The position numbers and the translations under genes are program-made. Positions 13,601-28,600 of a stretch of DNA of 64,000 nucleotides are shown here, piece after piece. The notes under the pieces were generated by a model. The model was not told where the DNA came from, did no database searches, and worked only from the letters and a program-made list of their open reading frames with translations. Position 1 is the first letter of the stretch; every line of letters begins with the position of its first letter. The DNA is taken from contig CH003110.1 of NCBI GenBank assembly GCA_000149265.1, positions 967,810-1,031,809 on the forward strand, given 5' to 3'. The stretch comes from Ciona savignyi (Eukaryota > Chordata > Ascidiacea > Phlebobranchia > Cionidae).

Positions 13601-16600
13601 TCTTTTTAAACATTTTTTTATATTTAAGGAAATGATAGTTTTGTTCTTTAAATTATGCAAACCTTTTAAAAATTTAAAAACATTTTTTTGAAACTTTAAA
13701 TTAAGTAGCCTACTTGGAAAGGGTGTTTATGTTTTACACATTCGTTTGTAAGTTTATTGTATTAATTTTTAGTCGACAGGCCTTTCAGCTGAAAGGTTGT
13801 AGATTCGAAACTGGCCGCTAGCTAGTCGGTTGTGTCCTTTGGCAAGGAAGCACTGTACGGACCTGAACCCAGTGGATTATTGAGTTCTACTAAAAATCAT
13901 ACACAACACACTGCAATAGCTCCGGTAACTCGACGATGGGCGCGTGGTGATCTGACGATTACCCGTGTGTTAACCCCTTGGTTTTCCCATTAACGAGGGT
14001 AAACAAATATCCTATCCTTTTTACTAATATATAATGATCACAGGTTCTTTGTGAAGCTGAGGTTTATCTTCCACTGCAAAAGATCGTGTCGACCTTTATT
14101 ACGTTTGATGCTGGTTGTAAGGTTGAGGTAAGCAATGCTGACCTAATAGCTTGGTAGGTTAGTAATTTTCATTTCAGGTGAAAGGTTGTTGGTTTAAAAC
14201 TGGCTGCTTGCTGTTATTTTGTTCGTAGAAATGTTGCATTGTACTTTCCCATACCCTGCAAATGTTGTGTGATTGAAACTAGTCGGTTGTGTCCTTGGGT
14301 AAGACAGTTAGTGTTTATCATGTAAACTCAGTGGATTTTACTAAAACTAAAAGAAAAAGTCGTTCACAGCACATTACAATACCTCTGGTAACCCATCAGT
14401 GGGCACGAGATAATCTGACAATTACCCATGCGTTTACCTCCTTTGCATTTCCTATTCTCAACAAATAACATGAAATCATGATTTTTGTACAGAAAGTGGC
14501 TGCTTATCTATCATGGGTTTTACACTAAAGTAAAAATGCAACATTTAAGAGAGGGAAAGAGGGAAACTTACTAAAAACTTACTAAAACTATGGAAACTAA
14601 TTTTAACCCTGCCCCAAACACTAATCTCAACCCTAAAACTAACCCTAACTCCACCATTGCCGTAACACTAGTTTTCATCATTTTAAATTGTTTTTTTTAG
14701 TTGTAATTGGAACTTAAATTTTATTTGCAGGATTGTTCAAGTTCATCAAATGATCAACAAATACAAGGTATGAACCAGAACTATTTGGAGTAAAAAGTTG
14801 TTTGTTTGACTGGTCGTTTGGTTAAAGCCATAAGGATTTATGGGGGAAACAAAAAGGATTTGCTAAAACTAAATAAACATTTAAATTTATACATCGCATT
14901 ATTTCAAACCAGCAGATAGAAATGGGAAATTCTAATAATGCCCCTTGATTTGTATAATAATGCTCCTTGCATTTCCTGTTTACAAAATTAAGCAATATCT
15001 GTATTTTGTTAGGCCACTTCTGTCTAACAACAAACTTTTATTTTTCCAAAGACAAAAGTACTAGCTAGCAGCTGGTTTCAATTCCACAACCTTTAAGCTG
15101 ACAGTGCGTTCACAAGGGCACAACTGACTAGTTAGTGGCTGGTTTTGACCCCACAACCTTTCAGCTAACTATCTACTATTGCCACTAAAACGACCAACGT
15201 ATTAATTATCCTTATTTCCAGAGAAAGCCCAACCATATGTATTCCCAAAGATTGAAGCAGTCTTTGAGTCCATGAACATAGTATGCAGCAACCAGTGGTA
15301 AGTCCAGATAGTATAGCGCTTAAAGGCTGTAATATAAAAAAGATATTTTTGTTAAAAATTTCTGGCAGCACACCTAGCATTGTTTTGCGGCAAACTGGAA
15401 AGTTTGGAATGTTTTGCGGCAAGCCCCTTATCCCCTTCCTCTGATTGCTTAGTCTGGTGGTTTAGTGTGAAGCATCAAACGAAAGGTTACAGATTTAAAA
15501 CTGCTTGCTAACTAGTTGATTGTGCCCTTGGCCAAGGCACTTAACGGACATTGCCTGAAACCTATCAGATATGTGAACCATATACAACACACTGCAATAG
15601 CACCGGAAACCCGATCTGACGATTGCCCGTGTGTTAACCCCCTTGGTTTTCCCATTCACGGGAATAAACATAAATATCCTCCTCCTTCCAGCATCCGAAG
15701 AGATTACAGAGACATCGCTTGCTCTTCCACTGCAACAGGTGAAACGAGGAAGAATGTTCTGTGGTCCTCATTGAAGACGAGCAAAGTGATCAAATCTCCC
15801 TCTGTGCTTCGTCCTCCCATGCGCTGTAAGTTATATCGTAACTTGTACTTGTGATGAGTCATTACTGGTCATTTCAATACTTGTGATGAGTCGGTAGTTG
15901 TCATCCCAATACCTATGATGAGTATCGGTCTTTGCCCCTGAGGTTTTCCCATTCACGAGGATAAACATGAATATCCTATCTTCTTTTCCTTATACTTGTC
16001 TTGGGCACCTTCTTTTTCTGTTGATAGTCTTTGATTAGTTAATTTTCTTTTATTTTTGCTGTCTCAATCATACACAACACACTACAATAGTTCCATTCAC
16101 CCGACAGTGGGCGCTAGGTGATCTGACGATTTCCAGTGTGATAAAGACAATTGCGTTTTCCATCTTTGGAAATAAACATGAATTTTATCCTATCCCATCC
16201 TATTTAATACTACAGCAAGAAATAAATAACTAAACTTAATCCACCAGCAAAATGCCATCATTCGAAGAAAGAAGAGACTGACCCAGCGACGCCCATAGTT
16301 GAAGATTTCAACGAAATCAGTTTGTTGATCTGTAGCGTTGATATGATTGACATCGTGTATCAACAGGTGAATGTTGAAAAACTCTTGTTGCAGGTTTGAA
16401 CTGGTCGCTAGTTAGTCGGTTGTGTCCTTGGGCAAGGCACTTAAGGGTAATCTTGTAATCCCAGCAGATTAACGGTACATCTAATTAGTACAGAATTGGT
16501 TGGAGGATTGGGGTTTTAAACACTCGATCCAAACAATCCTGTAGTAATTAGAGGCACCAGCAGATTATTGAGTTCTACTAAATTAAAGGAAGGTGTGAAT

Positions 16601-19600
16601 CATACACAAATATACTACAATATCTCTGGTAACTTGACAGTGGGCGCGATGTGATCTGACGATTGTCTATGCGATAAACTCTTTGGTTTTCAACATGAGT
16701 ATTGTATCCTATCATAAATTGTAGTATTTGGCTTCAATTTATCATACGTTTCTGTCTACTCTAACCATACAAAGCAGCAAACCACCAAGATANNNNNNNN
16801 NNNNNNNNNNNNNNNNNNNNNNNNNNNNNNNNNNNNNNNNNNNNNNNNNNNNNNNNNNNNNNNNNNNNNNNNNNNNNNNNNNNNNNNNNNNNNNNNNNNN
16901 NNNNNNNNNNNNNNNNNNNNNNNNNNNNNNNNNNNNNNNNNNNNNNNNNNNNNNNNNNNNNNNNNNNNNNNNNNNNNNNNNNNNNNNNNNNNNNNNNNNN
17001 NNNNNNNNNNNNNNNNNNNNNNNNNNNNNNNNNNNNNNNNNNNNNNNNNNNNNNNNNNNNNNNNNNNNNNNNNNNNNNNNNNNNNNNNNNNNNNNNNNNN
17101 NNNNNNNNNNNNNNNNNNNNNNNNNNNNNNNNNNNNNNNNNNNNNNNNNNNNNNNNNNNNNNNNNNNNNNNNNNNNNNNNNNNNNNNNNNNNNNNNNNNN
17201 NNNNNNNNNNNNNNNNNNNNNNNNNNNNNNNNNNNNNNNNNNNNNNNNNNNNNNNNNNNNNNNNNNNNNNNNNNNNNNNNNNNNNNNNNNNNTCACCATC
17301 ATAAAGCACTACTGGTGACTGGCCGATTCTTCGTGCAACACCTTTCAACCGAAGGATTTTAGGTTCGAAACTGGTTGCTAGCAAGTCAGCTGTGTCTTTG
17401 GACAAGGCACTTAACGGACATCCCTTGAACCCAGTGTAATGAAGGGTTCTACCAAATAAAGAATATCTAAATCTTATTCAAAACACTACATTAACTCCCG
17501 ATTGGCACGAGGTAATCTGAAGATTGCCATGTGTTAACGGCCCTTGCATTTTCCCATTCGTGAGGGTAACCATGAATATCTTATCCTATTCTATTTTACT
17601 AGAGATATTAAAAAGTGTGAATGGTTGGGTTGTTTATATTCTCCTGACTGGTAAACCATGCTTCATTTTAGGGTATCTTAAGACGCCTCATACCTACAGT
17701 CGAGTTGCTAGAGATATTACATTGTTTGAATAGTTAAATCATTTTATTTTTATGAATGAAATATCAAGCTTAACTTTAGGTTGTATTGTCAGATATCTAG
17801 AGTTCACAATCAGGTAACTGAACATAAAATTATCTATTTTCCATATCCAAACAGATACAAGGAATGCCATTAAAGCTGAATTGTTTCGCTTCTGTTTCCA
17901 ACTGCTGAGTTATATCCTTCCAGAAGATGATTCTACATGGGTAGGTATTGCTGAGGCTTTATCTTCAGGCTAGTTTTAACTGGTACCAACCAGTTTGATC
18001 TGGTCTGATGCAGACCAAACTATTCCGAAACATCCTGGATCATTCTTAGGCGATCTGAACCGGGTTCGTGTAATGCATTTCAAACGAAGGGTTGCAGCTT
18101 TGAAACTGGTCACTAGCTAGTCGGTTGTGTCCTTGGGCAAGGCACTTAAGGAACATTGCATGAACGCAGCAAATTAATGGGTTTACCAAAACCCTCAAAA
18201 TCTTACATAACACACTGCAATAGCTCCGTTAACCCGACGGTGGGCGCAAGGTTATCTGACGTTTGTCCATGTGTTAACGCCCATTAAGGTTTTCCGTTCA
18301 TGGGGATAAACATAAATATCCTATCCTATTCCACATTGGGTCTATAATACTATTATTTCCTATGTAATAACTCCTTGCATTTTTCTGTCTTTAAAGTTAA
18401 ACACAAGTATGTCATCTTAAATGGTTTCCCTGTATAAACAATTCTTTCGCAGCCGATTAAACCAATGGAAGATGACCTGAAATTCACAGAAATGGAGAAA
18501 AGCGATTTGAAATCTGATGACTTCAGCATATTTCCCAACTCCGTAAAACTTGTGTTTGAGTTCATAAAGGTTATTATGTTGTTTTTTTGTAGCCAGGGAA
18601 TCTGATGTTTTCTGCATGTAGTACAGTACAGTACAGTCAAGAGGGTTTTTAAAAATAGTAGTGGTTTACACGTGGTTGACACTTTCTAGTTATAATTTTA
18701 AATTAGAATTCTATTTTTGGTCTTGACTGTGATCATGAGATGTGTAAAATGAATAAAGTCTGGTTTCCCACCTACAAGGATATAAATAACCCAACCATCC
18801 ACACACTGTAATAGCTCCAGAAACTTGACTGTGAACATGAGGTGTCATACGATACCTGTGGATAAAACCTAGCTTCCCACCCATGAAAATATAAATGAAC
18901 CAACCATCTACGCAATAACTCAATTTAACTGTAAACATGTCTGTTACAATATCAAGTTCAATAACCCAACTGTGGTCATGACAAATTAAATAATTACCCA
19001 TGTTACAACACTTTTATTGCTTTACCAATGGTTACAAAAACAGTTATAAAATAAATGTTTTGTTTAACCCATGCTTTATTCAATCCTACAGGCTCTAGAC
19101 ACATCTTCAGACGCCAAAGAAACATTCTACTTAGCAAGCTGTATATCTCTCCTCTGTTTAAACGCCAAAGTCTTAGTGACTCTGACAAAGATAGAGGATC
19201 CACTTTTACGATGTTTTGAACAGAAACTATTCTTTCCCAGGTGACATAATCTCTGCGTTAGTGTCCCATATAGCCAGTTTGAACATGTTTTTGCCGTTTC
19301 CACTTTTGAGAAGCAGTGCCATGATGATAATAATTAATTTAATCTTTGTGCATGTTTAATTTAGAAAATAAGTATAACTCACCTCAAAAAACCATATCAC
19401 TTACCATATAAACCCTTACACTAACCCAGCCAAATTATATAAACCCTTCACTCACTTGCCCACCCCATATTAACCCTTCACTCACCCAACCCCCCACAGT
19501 CAGACAAAACTCTAAGCCCGATAAGGGACTTGAACCCTTGACCGTTGGATTAAAAGTCAGACCGCTCTACCGGCTGAGCACCTGGACTCATGAATCATAA

Positions 19601-22600
19601 CCCACTCACTCAACCCATATACATCCCACTAACCCACCCAACCCCCCACAGTCTATGGAAATACGTGGGTCAATGTCCGATAGACTCAATGAAGATTGTC
19701 GTTCCCGTCATTCTCCGAGCTTCCGTCCAACTTCCATCGGGGCTTTCCTCGTTACTCAGACTTCTCGACGAGCCCCCTATTTGCCCCGAGGCTTCACCCT
19801 CCGACATATTAAGCTGGTTACCCCATTTTACCATGGGTGAGTTGGATTTACCCTATATTGGTGAAGTAAAATGTTTGACTGATTAGCTTGGTGGATTAGT
19901 GTGTTACCTTTTAGTCGAAGGGTTGTAGATTTGAAACTGTTCGATTGATAGTCTGTTGTCCTTGGGTAAGGCACTTTACAGTAATTGCCTGAACCAAGCT
20001 AATTAATGGCTTCTACCAAATAAAAGAAAAATGTGAATCATCCACAAAACAATGGTTAAATTTTAATACCTTGCCCTAATTAAATTGCTTAATGAAGTAA
20101 TGTTTTAAACAAAATTAGAATAACATTTAAATAAGATACAATTAATTTTAATACATAGGACTCACATACACTGTATGTGCCCCCAACAAGGGTTGGACAA
20201 GGGGTAATCTGACATTTTTTAAGAGTTAAATTTTATAACCTTACCACAATCTAGTTGCTTAATGAAGGAATGCGTTAAACAAAATTAAAGTAACATTTAA
20301 TAATACTAATTGTAATATATACAACATCTTGTTCAAAACATAAACCCTCCCTATTTTTTTTAACAATTTGCCCCTTATTTATTAAACAAACCCTTCCTGC
20401 CTTATTGATAAAAAATAACCCCTCCCGTTTTATTCATAAATATCCGACTGGTTAGCCTGGCAGTTTAGTGCGACGCCTTTCAACCGACAGGTTGCAGGTT
20501 CGAAACTGGTCGCTAGCTAGTCAATTATGTCATTGCGTAAAACACATCGGATTATTGGGTTCTACCAAATTAAAGGAACATGTGAACCATACACAACACA
20601 TTGTAACAGCTGCTGTAAACCAACGATTGGCGCGAGGTAATCTGACGATTGCCGTGTGTTAACCCCCTTGGTTTTCCCATTCACAGGGATAAACAAGAAT
20701 ATCCTATCCTAAAATAACCCACCCCCTCCTTATGCATAAAAATAGCTTGCCCCCCCCTATTCACAAAAATAAATAAATCTTCCCCCCTTACAAAAAAGTA
20801 AACCCTCACATTTCCCCCCAGTGAACCGCATCCACTCAGTCCTGATGTGCATCAATGGAATCGAGATCACGCGAAGATCCTCCATCACTTTCATCATCTC
20901 GTACTCTGTTATCCTCCTCTTCTCTGCGTTCGATGACACGAGAACAGGAGTCAGCGCGAGGACGCAGAATATCTTCGAAACCCTCAGTTTGGAGTCCTTG
21001 CAGGTGATGTGTGGTAAATGTGTATGACATGGGTCAAGTTTAAAGCCTGTGGATCAAGTCTGTTTTAATCACACATCTGATGGGAAAAATGCCAGGAAAT
21101 GTCTGTTAAATGCCTACTGTTAAAAAAAGGACTCAACCGACTAGCTTGCGACTGGTTTCGATCCCACAACCTTTCAACTGACGGTGCCTTCACAAGGTTA
21201 CAACCGACTATTTAGCGACTGGTTTCGATCATAACCTTTTAGCTGGCGATTCCTTTACAACAGTGGTTCTCAAACTTTTCCAGCTCGTAGCACACTAAGA
21301 AAATTCTAAAAAAATCGCGGCACACTTGAACAAAACAAATTGAATCAAGGAATTTTATTCAGCAAATTTTAATAGGATGGGTGTGCTTGTCGTTTGGCAC
21401 AAATAAGATCGCAACGAGGTTCCATTTTTGACAAACACAACCGAATTTTGTCGGCAATTCCAACTGAGAACTCAGTAAAAGTTTAAATGGGATCAAATAA
21501 CTAAAGTTTGCTTATGGAATAATCTTATTAATAAAATGGTTTCTCTCCTGTCATCTAGGTAGTTTTCGTGCTGCTTAACTCAACGTGCAGGACGAAATGT
21601 CATGCATGTGTTAAAATTACATTAATACACCACACTGAACAATGAATTGTGCTTATGACATGACAATCACCCTTAATCCATCGCTACCCATAGCAATAAT
21701 GTCTACTCTACTTGCTACTAAACTAGAGAAAATACATTTTTGTGCATTAAAGTCGCGTATGCCCAATTTGCCCACTCGCAACACAAAGAGGTTTCCTACA
21801 TAATTTTGCAAAATTCCAAAAACTTTCGCGGCACACCTGAGAATCTCAGACGGCACGGTAGTGTGCCGCGGCACACAGTTTGAGAAACACTGCTTTACAA
21901 GGACACAACAGACTAGCTACCAAGTCGGTTCAAACCCATAACCCTTCCCCAGGTAATCTACCAGTGCATTGAATTCGAATTCGACGGCTCAATCAAAGAT
22001 CGACAGGTTTTGCTGTCCACCTTGTTACGGCTGCATCAGTTACGACCAGAATCAAACGCTCTCACTTTCACTTTCTTATCCAAACGAATGGACATTCTAG
22101 CAGTGGAATCGGTCTATTATAAGAAGGTTGGAAGAACGTTCCCGTTTCCTGCAGGTACAGTGCAAGCTATCAGTGTATTATTGTATAGTCTCTGACTGGT
22201 TAGTCTGGCCGTTTAGTGCGGCACTTTTTAACTGAAAGGTTGCAGGTGCGTGTGTTTTTGGCAAATTTTAAATTTAGAAAGTTCAGGAGATTGAAAATTT
22301 TTAAAAACTGCAAAACTAAAAAACATAGGAAACTGGAAATTTCAAAGCAATCTTTTTTCATTTTTAGGCAAATTTGTTTAGATAAATTTAAGTCCATTTT
22401 AGGGTTTAATTGTCTGTCTTTTTAAGCACCTTTTAATGAAATTAAGGTTTCCTGGGTATGGACTAACACAAACTTGCAAAAAAAATTCATCAAATTTCGG
22501 GCGAGTAAGAATTCATTCGCGTGTAGAAGCTTACACGAGTAACGGGAGTAAACATGGCTCACAACTGTAGTTTGTATGGCGTAACAACTGTTTAAATCTG

Positions 22601-25600
22601 GTATTATAACATTCTGACATTATAATGCTAATGAGTATTATAGACTCCATTATTCGGATGTGCCATCTGTATTAATGTAAACATTATACCCTAGTTGAAT
22701 AAAATTCGGACGCATTAAACGTTAATTAGTTTTTTATATACGAGAGTGAATTCTAACTCGCACAGCGTGCGTCGCGCGAGTATTACTTGCGTTACTTACG
22801 CGGATTTTTGGCCCTGAACCTGGTTATAAGACCCCTTTCCCAACCCCTGAGACAAAAATATTCACAGGATCCTGCAGCCAGAAGTCCTTGCTAAGCGACG
22901 AGACATTGCTCGGAAAGGTGAAGGAAGTACACAGATCCCTTCATACCTCGCTGTCCATTATTGAGCAGCTATCTGCGAAATCTGGGCCCAAAAAATGTGG
23001 TAAGATATTGTTTTTTTTATGAGATAAAATGTTTATATATCACAAGCAAATGACTGTATGAGAGCAACATGTAAAGCAAATAGAATTTTGATGGAAATTG
23101 CAATCAAGGAACATTCCAAAACATTAAAAAATCACAGGTTTTATCATAGGCTAATGAGGAGATGTATGACATTTTCGATCCTACAACCTTTCAACTGAAA
23201 GTGCCTTCACAAGAACACAACCGACTAGCTAGCGACTGGTTTCGACCAACAACCTTTGGCTGAGACACAATACCACTAATTTAAACAACAATTTACCCCA
23301 TTATCAACCAAACCAGCATCCACCCACCGGCAAAGTGACGCAAACAAGTCGGAAACACACACAAGTGAAGAAAGCTGGTTCCATCTTCCCCACCAACCAA
23401 CTTATAATGGTATTTGCTTCTGTGTCATGATGGGCTGATGCTGTATTTTATGTTTTTCACCTCAGCAAGTGGCGATATTAGGATAGGATAGGATAATTAT
23501 GTTTATTCCGGTGAATGGGAAAGCGCATCATATATCTTATATTTCGCTCTTGACTTCGAACCTCTGCCTTTCGCTCCTAATTAAAGAAAACATACTTATA
23601 GGGCAGGTCTTATATTGGGTATCGCTTTTAAAACTAGTGATATCACAGCTAAATTATGATGTCACATGTAGATTTGTGCGTAGCTGAATGCACACTGTGC
23701 TTTCTGGTTTTAACCAGTAATGTACCATAGTTGTTTTATTCTTTGTTGTTTTTTTTATCAACAGTGACAAACTATATGTGAATGGCGGCTCGATCACTTG
23801 GCCGGCCAGTCTTAAAATAAAATTATTTTGGCTCCTGATTCAAAAAGTGTGCCTACACCAGAAATGGGCACAGAGGGCGCGAGGTGATCTGACGATTGTT
23901 AACCCACTTGGTTTTTCCATTCACGTGGATAAACATGAATATCCTATCCTTTATAGACTTAATGTTTTTTATGACTTTATGTTTTTGTTTAATTTCAAAA
24001 CAACCCATCAACAGTGGAGGAGAAAAATGTTCATCAACTGCGGCAATTTGAAGACCAACTCAACCTGAACACAATTCACCAACTTCTATATGTTATATGC
24101 AAGGTTAGTTGATTACTATAACAGTGTAGGTGGGGTTGGGTGTATGTGTGGGTAATGTAGTAATGTAAGATGGTTAATGCACGGAGTTGCTGGAGCTATT
24201 ACAGTGTGTTAATGGTTGGTTCATATATATCCTTGTAGGTGGAAAGCCAGGATAAATCCAGTGTAATGTAAGGAACATAATGCTCAAAGATGAGTTGCTG
24301 GATATATCACTGTGTGTGGATGGTTGATTTATTTATATCCTCGTGGGTGGGAAGTTAGGCTTTATCCATGGGTATCGTAAGACACCTCATGTATACATCG
24401 GAGTTGCTGGAGCTATTACACTGTGTGGATGGTTGGTTCATTTTTATTCCCAGGGGTAGAAAGCCAGGCTTTATCCACGGATATCGTAATACACCTAATG
24501 CCCACAGTTAAGTTGATGGAGTTATTACAGGTTGTGGATGGTGGATTTATTTATATTCTTGTGGGTGTGAAGCCAGGCTTTATCCATGCTTATCATGAGA
24601 CAACTCATGTCTATGGTCAAGTTGTGAAGCTATTACATTGTGTGGATTGTTTATTTATATACTTGTTGGTGGGAAGCTAGGCTTTATCTACAAGTATCTT
24701 AATGCACCTTAAGCCCAGTCTTGATTTGCTGGAAATATTACGAGATATAGTGTGCACTAATTATATGGAACCCAGTCGAATGATGAGTTCTACCAATTTA
24801 AAGTGATGTCTAAACTATGCACAACACACTGCAATAGCTCCAATAACCTGATGGTGAGCACAAGGTGGTAATCTGACGAATGCCCTTTTGTGTTAACCCA
24901 CCTTCAGTTTTCCCATTCACAGAGATAAACTTAAATATCCTATTTAATTTCGCAAATGTTATTAAACGTACTCATAAAATAACCCCCCTCTAACTAACCC
25001 CCACAAATAAGATAACCCCCCTCCCCTCCCCCAGTACATGACAGGGTGCAAGAAGGAGCTCGAAAACGGAGCTTGCAAGTCGTTCCGAGTTTTCCTCCAC
25101 CAGTTGCAGTCTCTCTTCCGATACAGTGAACAGATGAGCTACTTCACTTGCTCCCCTGATACTCTGCGATCTGGTATCGGCCTCTCAACATTCATGTTGA
25201 ATCTGCCATCGGTGAGACAAACTTTATCATATGCAACATACTGCAATAGTATCAGTATCTTAACGGTATGCACGAGGTAATATGTGGATTTTTGTGTGGT
25301 TGTACTACTGTGTTTTCCGATTTAACGGATTTAAAAACAATATAATATTCTAATGTGACATTTATAAAATTTGCTTGGTGTTTAAGTGCGTCACCTTTCA
25401 GCTGAAAGGTTGCTGAAACGAAATTGGTTGCTAGCTAGTCAGTTGTGTCCTTAGGCAAGGCACTTAACGGACATTGCCTGAACCCAGCGGATAAATTGGT
25501 TGTATTAATTAAAGAAACGAATGTATCATATACAACACACTGCAATAGCTCCGGTAACCCGACGGTGGGCGCGAGGTGATCTGACATTTACCTGTGTGTT

Positions 25601-28600
25601 AACCCCCTTGGTTTTCCCATTCACGGGGATAAACATGAATATCTTATCTTATCCTACTTGTATAATGTAATGATGATATTCATGTTTATCTCCTTCAATG
25701 GGAAAACCCATAATGCCCGTCTGTTAAAGTCCTTGATTTTATCAATCACAGGGATAAACATGAATTTTCTCACCCTCTTCGTCCCAGATCCTCGATCGCA
25801 ACCTCCCCCTCGGGAAGCTGATCCTCCCGATGGTCCTCGCGCTCCTGGAGCACACCTCCTCCGCATCCGGAGACATGGAGTCGGAGCCTCGTACGCTCGC
25901 ATATCTCTCCGAGGCCTGCCAGCGTGCTTGGCTCAACTGTATCCAGATCATTCTGTATAAGGTGGGTGGATAGATGTTTATCCCCGTGAATGGGAAATTC
26001 AAGGGGGTTAACATACGGACAATCGTCAGATTACATCGCGCCCATCGTCGGGTTAGGGGAGCTATTGCAGTGTGTTGTGTATGATTCACACATCCCTTTA
26101 ATTTGGTAGAACCCATTAAACCGCTGGGTTCAGGCAATGTTCGTAAAGTGCCTTGCCCACGGACACAACCGACTAGGTATCGAGCAGTTTCTATCTGACA
26201 ACCTTTCGGCTGAATGGCCACGAACAAACCACTAAGCTAAACGATCTAGGGGTTGGTGAAATAATGTTGGGATGGGATATTTACTTTGGTAATATTCAAA
26301 AACGAATAAATTTGTTATGAAAAATGTCTGCAAATGCTTGGATTTTTTACCATAGGTGTTTAGTAACATAGGCTAAATTCCTACGAAACATCCAGCAATT
26401 GTTTGCTAAACATTTAATTAAAAACAATATCCCAAAGATTAGGATATAGAATATTCATGTTTATTCCCGTGAATGGGAAAACCAAGGGGGTTAACACATT
26501 GGCAATCGTCAGATCACCTCGCGCCCACCGTCGGGTTAGCGAAGCTTTTGCAGGGTTTTGTGTATGATTCATACATCCCTTTAATTTGGTAGAACCCAAT
26601 AATCCGCTGGGTTCAGGCAATGTTCGTAAAGTACCTTGCCCAAGCACATAACCCATTAGCTAGCGACTATTTTGCACCTGCAACCTTTTGATTGAAAGGC
26701 GACACAATTAACCTCCAGACTAACCGGCCGGACCAAAAAATCTAAGAACTTTCATTTTTATTCCAGTATGAAGTGGCGGAAAGTCTTCAAAGAAGTCAGT
26801 TGCTCAAGCTGATCATGGTGTGCTTGAACACGCTGGAGTCAGAGTACCACGGTTGTACCACCAACTGCCTCACTATTGAAGCTTATAGCAGGGACGGTGA
26901 GATGTTATTTGCTTGGAAAGATTGAAATGTCTGATTAGTCTCGTGGATTAGTGCGTGGCCTTTTAACCGAAGGGTTGCAGATTCGAAACTGACCGCTTGC
27001 TAGTCGGTTGTATCCTATTTCGAGCCCACCGCCGAGTTACCAGAGATTTTACAGTTGGTGGTTGAGACGTTCCTTCAATTTAGTAGGACCCATTATTCCA
27101 CTGAGTACTGCCAATGGACACAACTGATTAGCTAGCGAACAGTTTCGAACCTACAGCATTTTAGACAAAAGCACTAACCCTCTGAGCTAATCGGTTTGAC
27201 TGAATTACTAAACTTTGCTCACCACATTAAATATAATCTTTTCCAGATGACAGCAAGTCTAGATCAAAGCTTGGTAACAACTCAACGCACAGTAAAAGGT
27301 AAAATGTTAGGGTAGCATGTTCTATATTGATACAGGGTTGTTCTTATCTGATTATGTCTGTCTGCAAAACTTAGTGGATTAACTGGTCTCCAGCTAGTCG
27401 GTTGTGTCTTTGGGCAAGGCATAAATAGACATTGCCTGAACTCAGCGAATTAATGGCTTGTACTAAATTGAAGGAACATTTGAATCATAAACAACACACT
27501 GCAATAGCTCCGGCAAACTGATGCCGGGCACGAGGTAATCTGACGATTGTCCGTGTGTTAACCCCCTTGGTTTCCCTATTCACGGGTATAAACATGAATA
27601 TCCTCCTAACCTATACTTATTTTAAATCTTACACTTGCTTGTAAAGTTTTTGTTCAAACGTTTTGGAATTTCCCACCAGACGACAAAGAATATCACCGGA
27701 AAGTTCCGGACAAACTGACGCTGAAGAAATATCTAATTTGTACAGCCAGGTAGGAACCTACTGTGGAGGAATTAAACGGAAAAACATAAAATACTATAAT
27801 GAAAAAAAAACACATTTTAACCCCAGTTTCAAAACGAATTTAACCCCAGCTTTAATCCATGTTTTAAACCCAGTCCAAAAACGATTTTTTTATGATTAAG
27901 ACATTCCTAAAGGTTTTACTAAAAAAACACTACTAGGTACATACAATTTACACTAAGTATCTTGTAAAAAGACACTAGCCACAGACTAGTTTCGAACTCA
28001 CCACCTTGCAGTTGACAGTTAAATGGTTGACAGTCAAAAAACAATAAATAGGACAGGATATTCATGTTTATCCTTGTGAATGGGAAAACCAGAGGGTTAA
28101 CACAAGGGTAATCGTCAGATCACCTTTCGCCCACCGTCGGGTTACCGGAGCTATTGCAATGTGTTGCGTATGTTTTACACGTTCCCTTTATTTGGTAGAA
28201 CCCATTAATCCGCTGGGTTTAGGCAATGTCCGTTAAGTGCCTTGTCCAAGGGGAAAACCGGCTAACGATTAGTTTGGATCCATCGCACTTAACCACCAGA
28301 ATAACGACCGGACAATAAACTAACCACAGACCGCCCCACCCCTAGAAACCCCCCACATATGAGGAGCTGTTAAAAATGGAGCCATTCACAAACAGCAGGG
28401 ATGACATGCCTCATAGCACAGCTTCTGATAGCTTGCTTGCCCATGTGAGTATTATGTTTTATCTTATTGTGATATTAAAATATCAGGGCAAAATATCTTG
28501 GTGGTATTGCCTTTCTGTCGAAATGTTGAAAAACAGGAAAAAAACGTCGGAAACGGGTCGCTTTACCGCCCACTTTTCTTCGAGGCTTAGTGTATTTTTT

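Noticed and set aside
14597-14660. CCCTAA-like words suggesting a telomeric tract
   Set aside because: Only a few irregular copies, part of a dispersed repeat also found at 37.3 and 56.1 kb.
16728-17405. Open frames of about 200 codons on both strands
   Set aside because: They exist only because the 500 Ns contain no stop codons.
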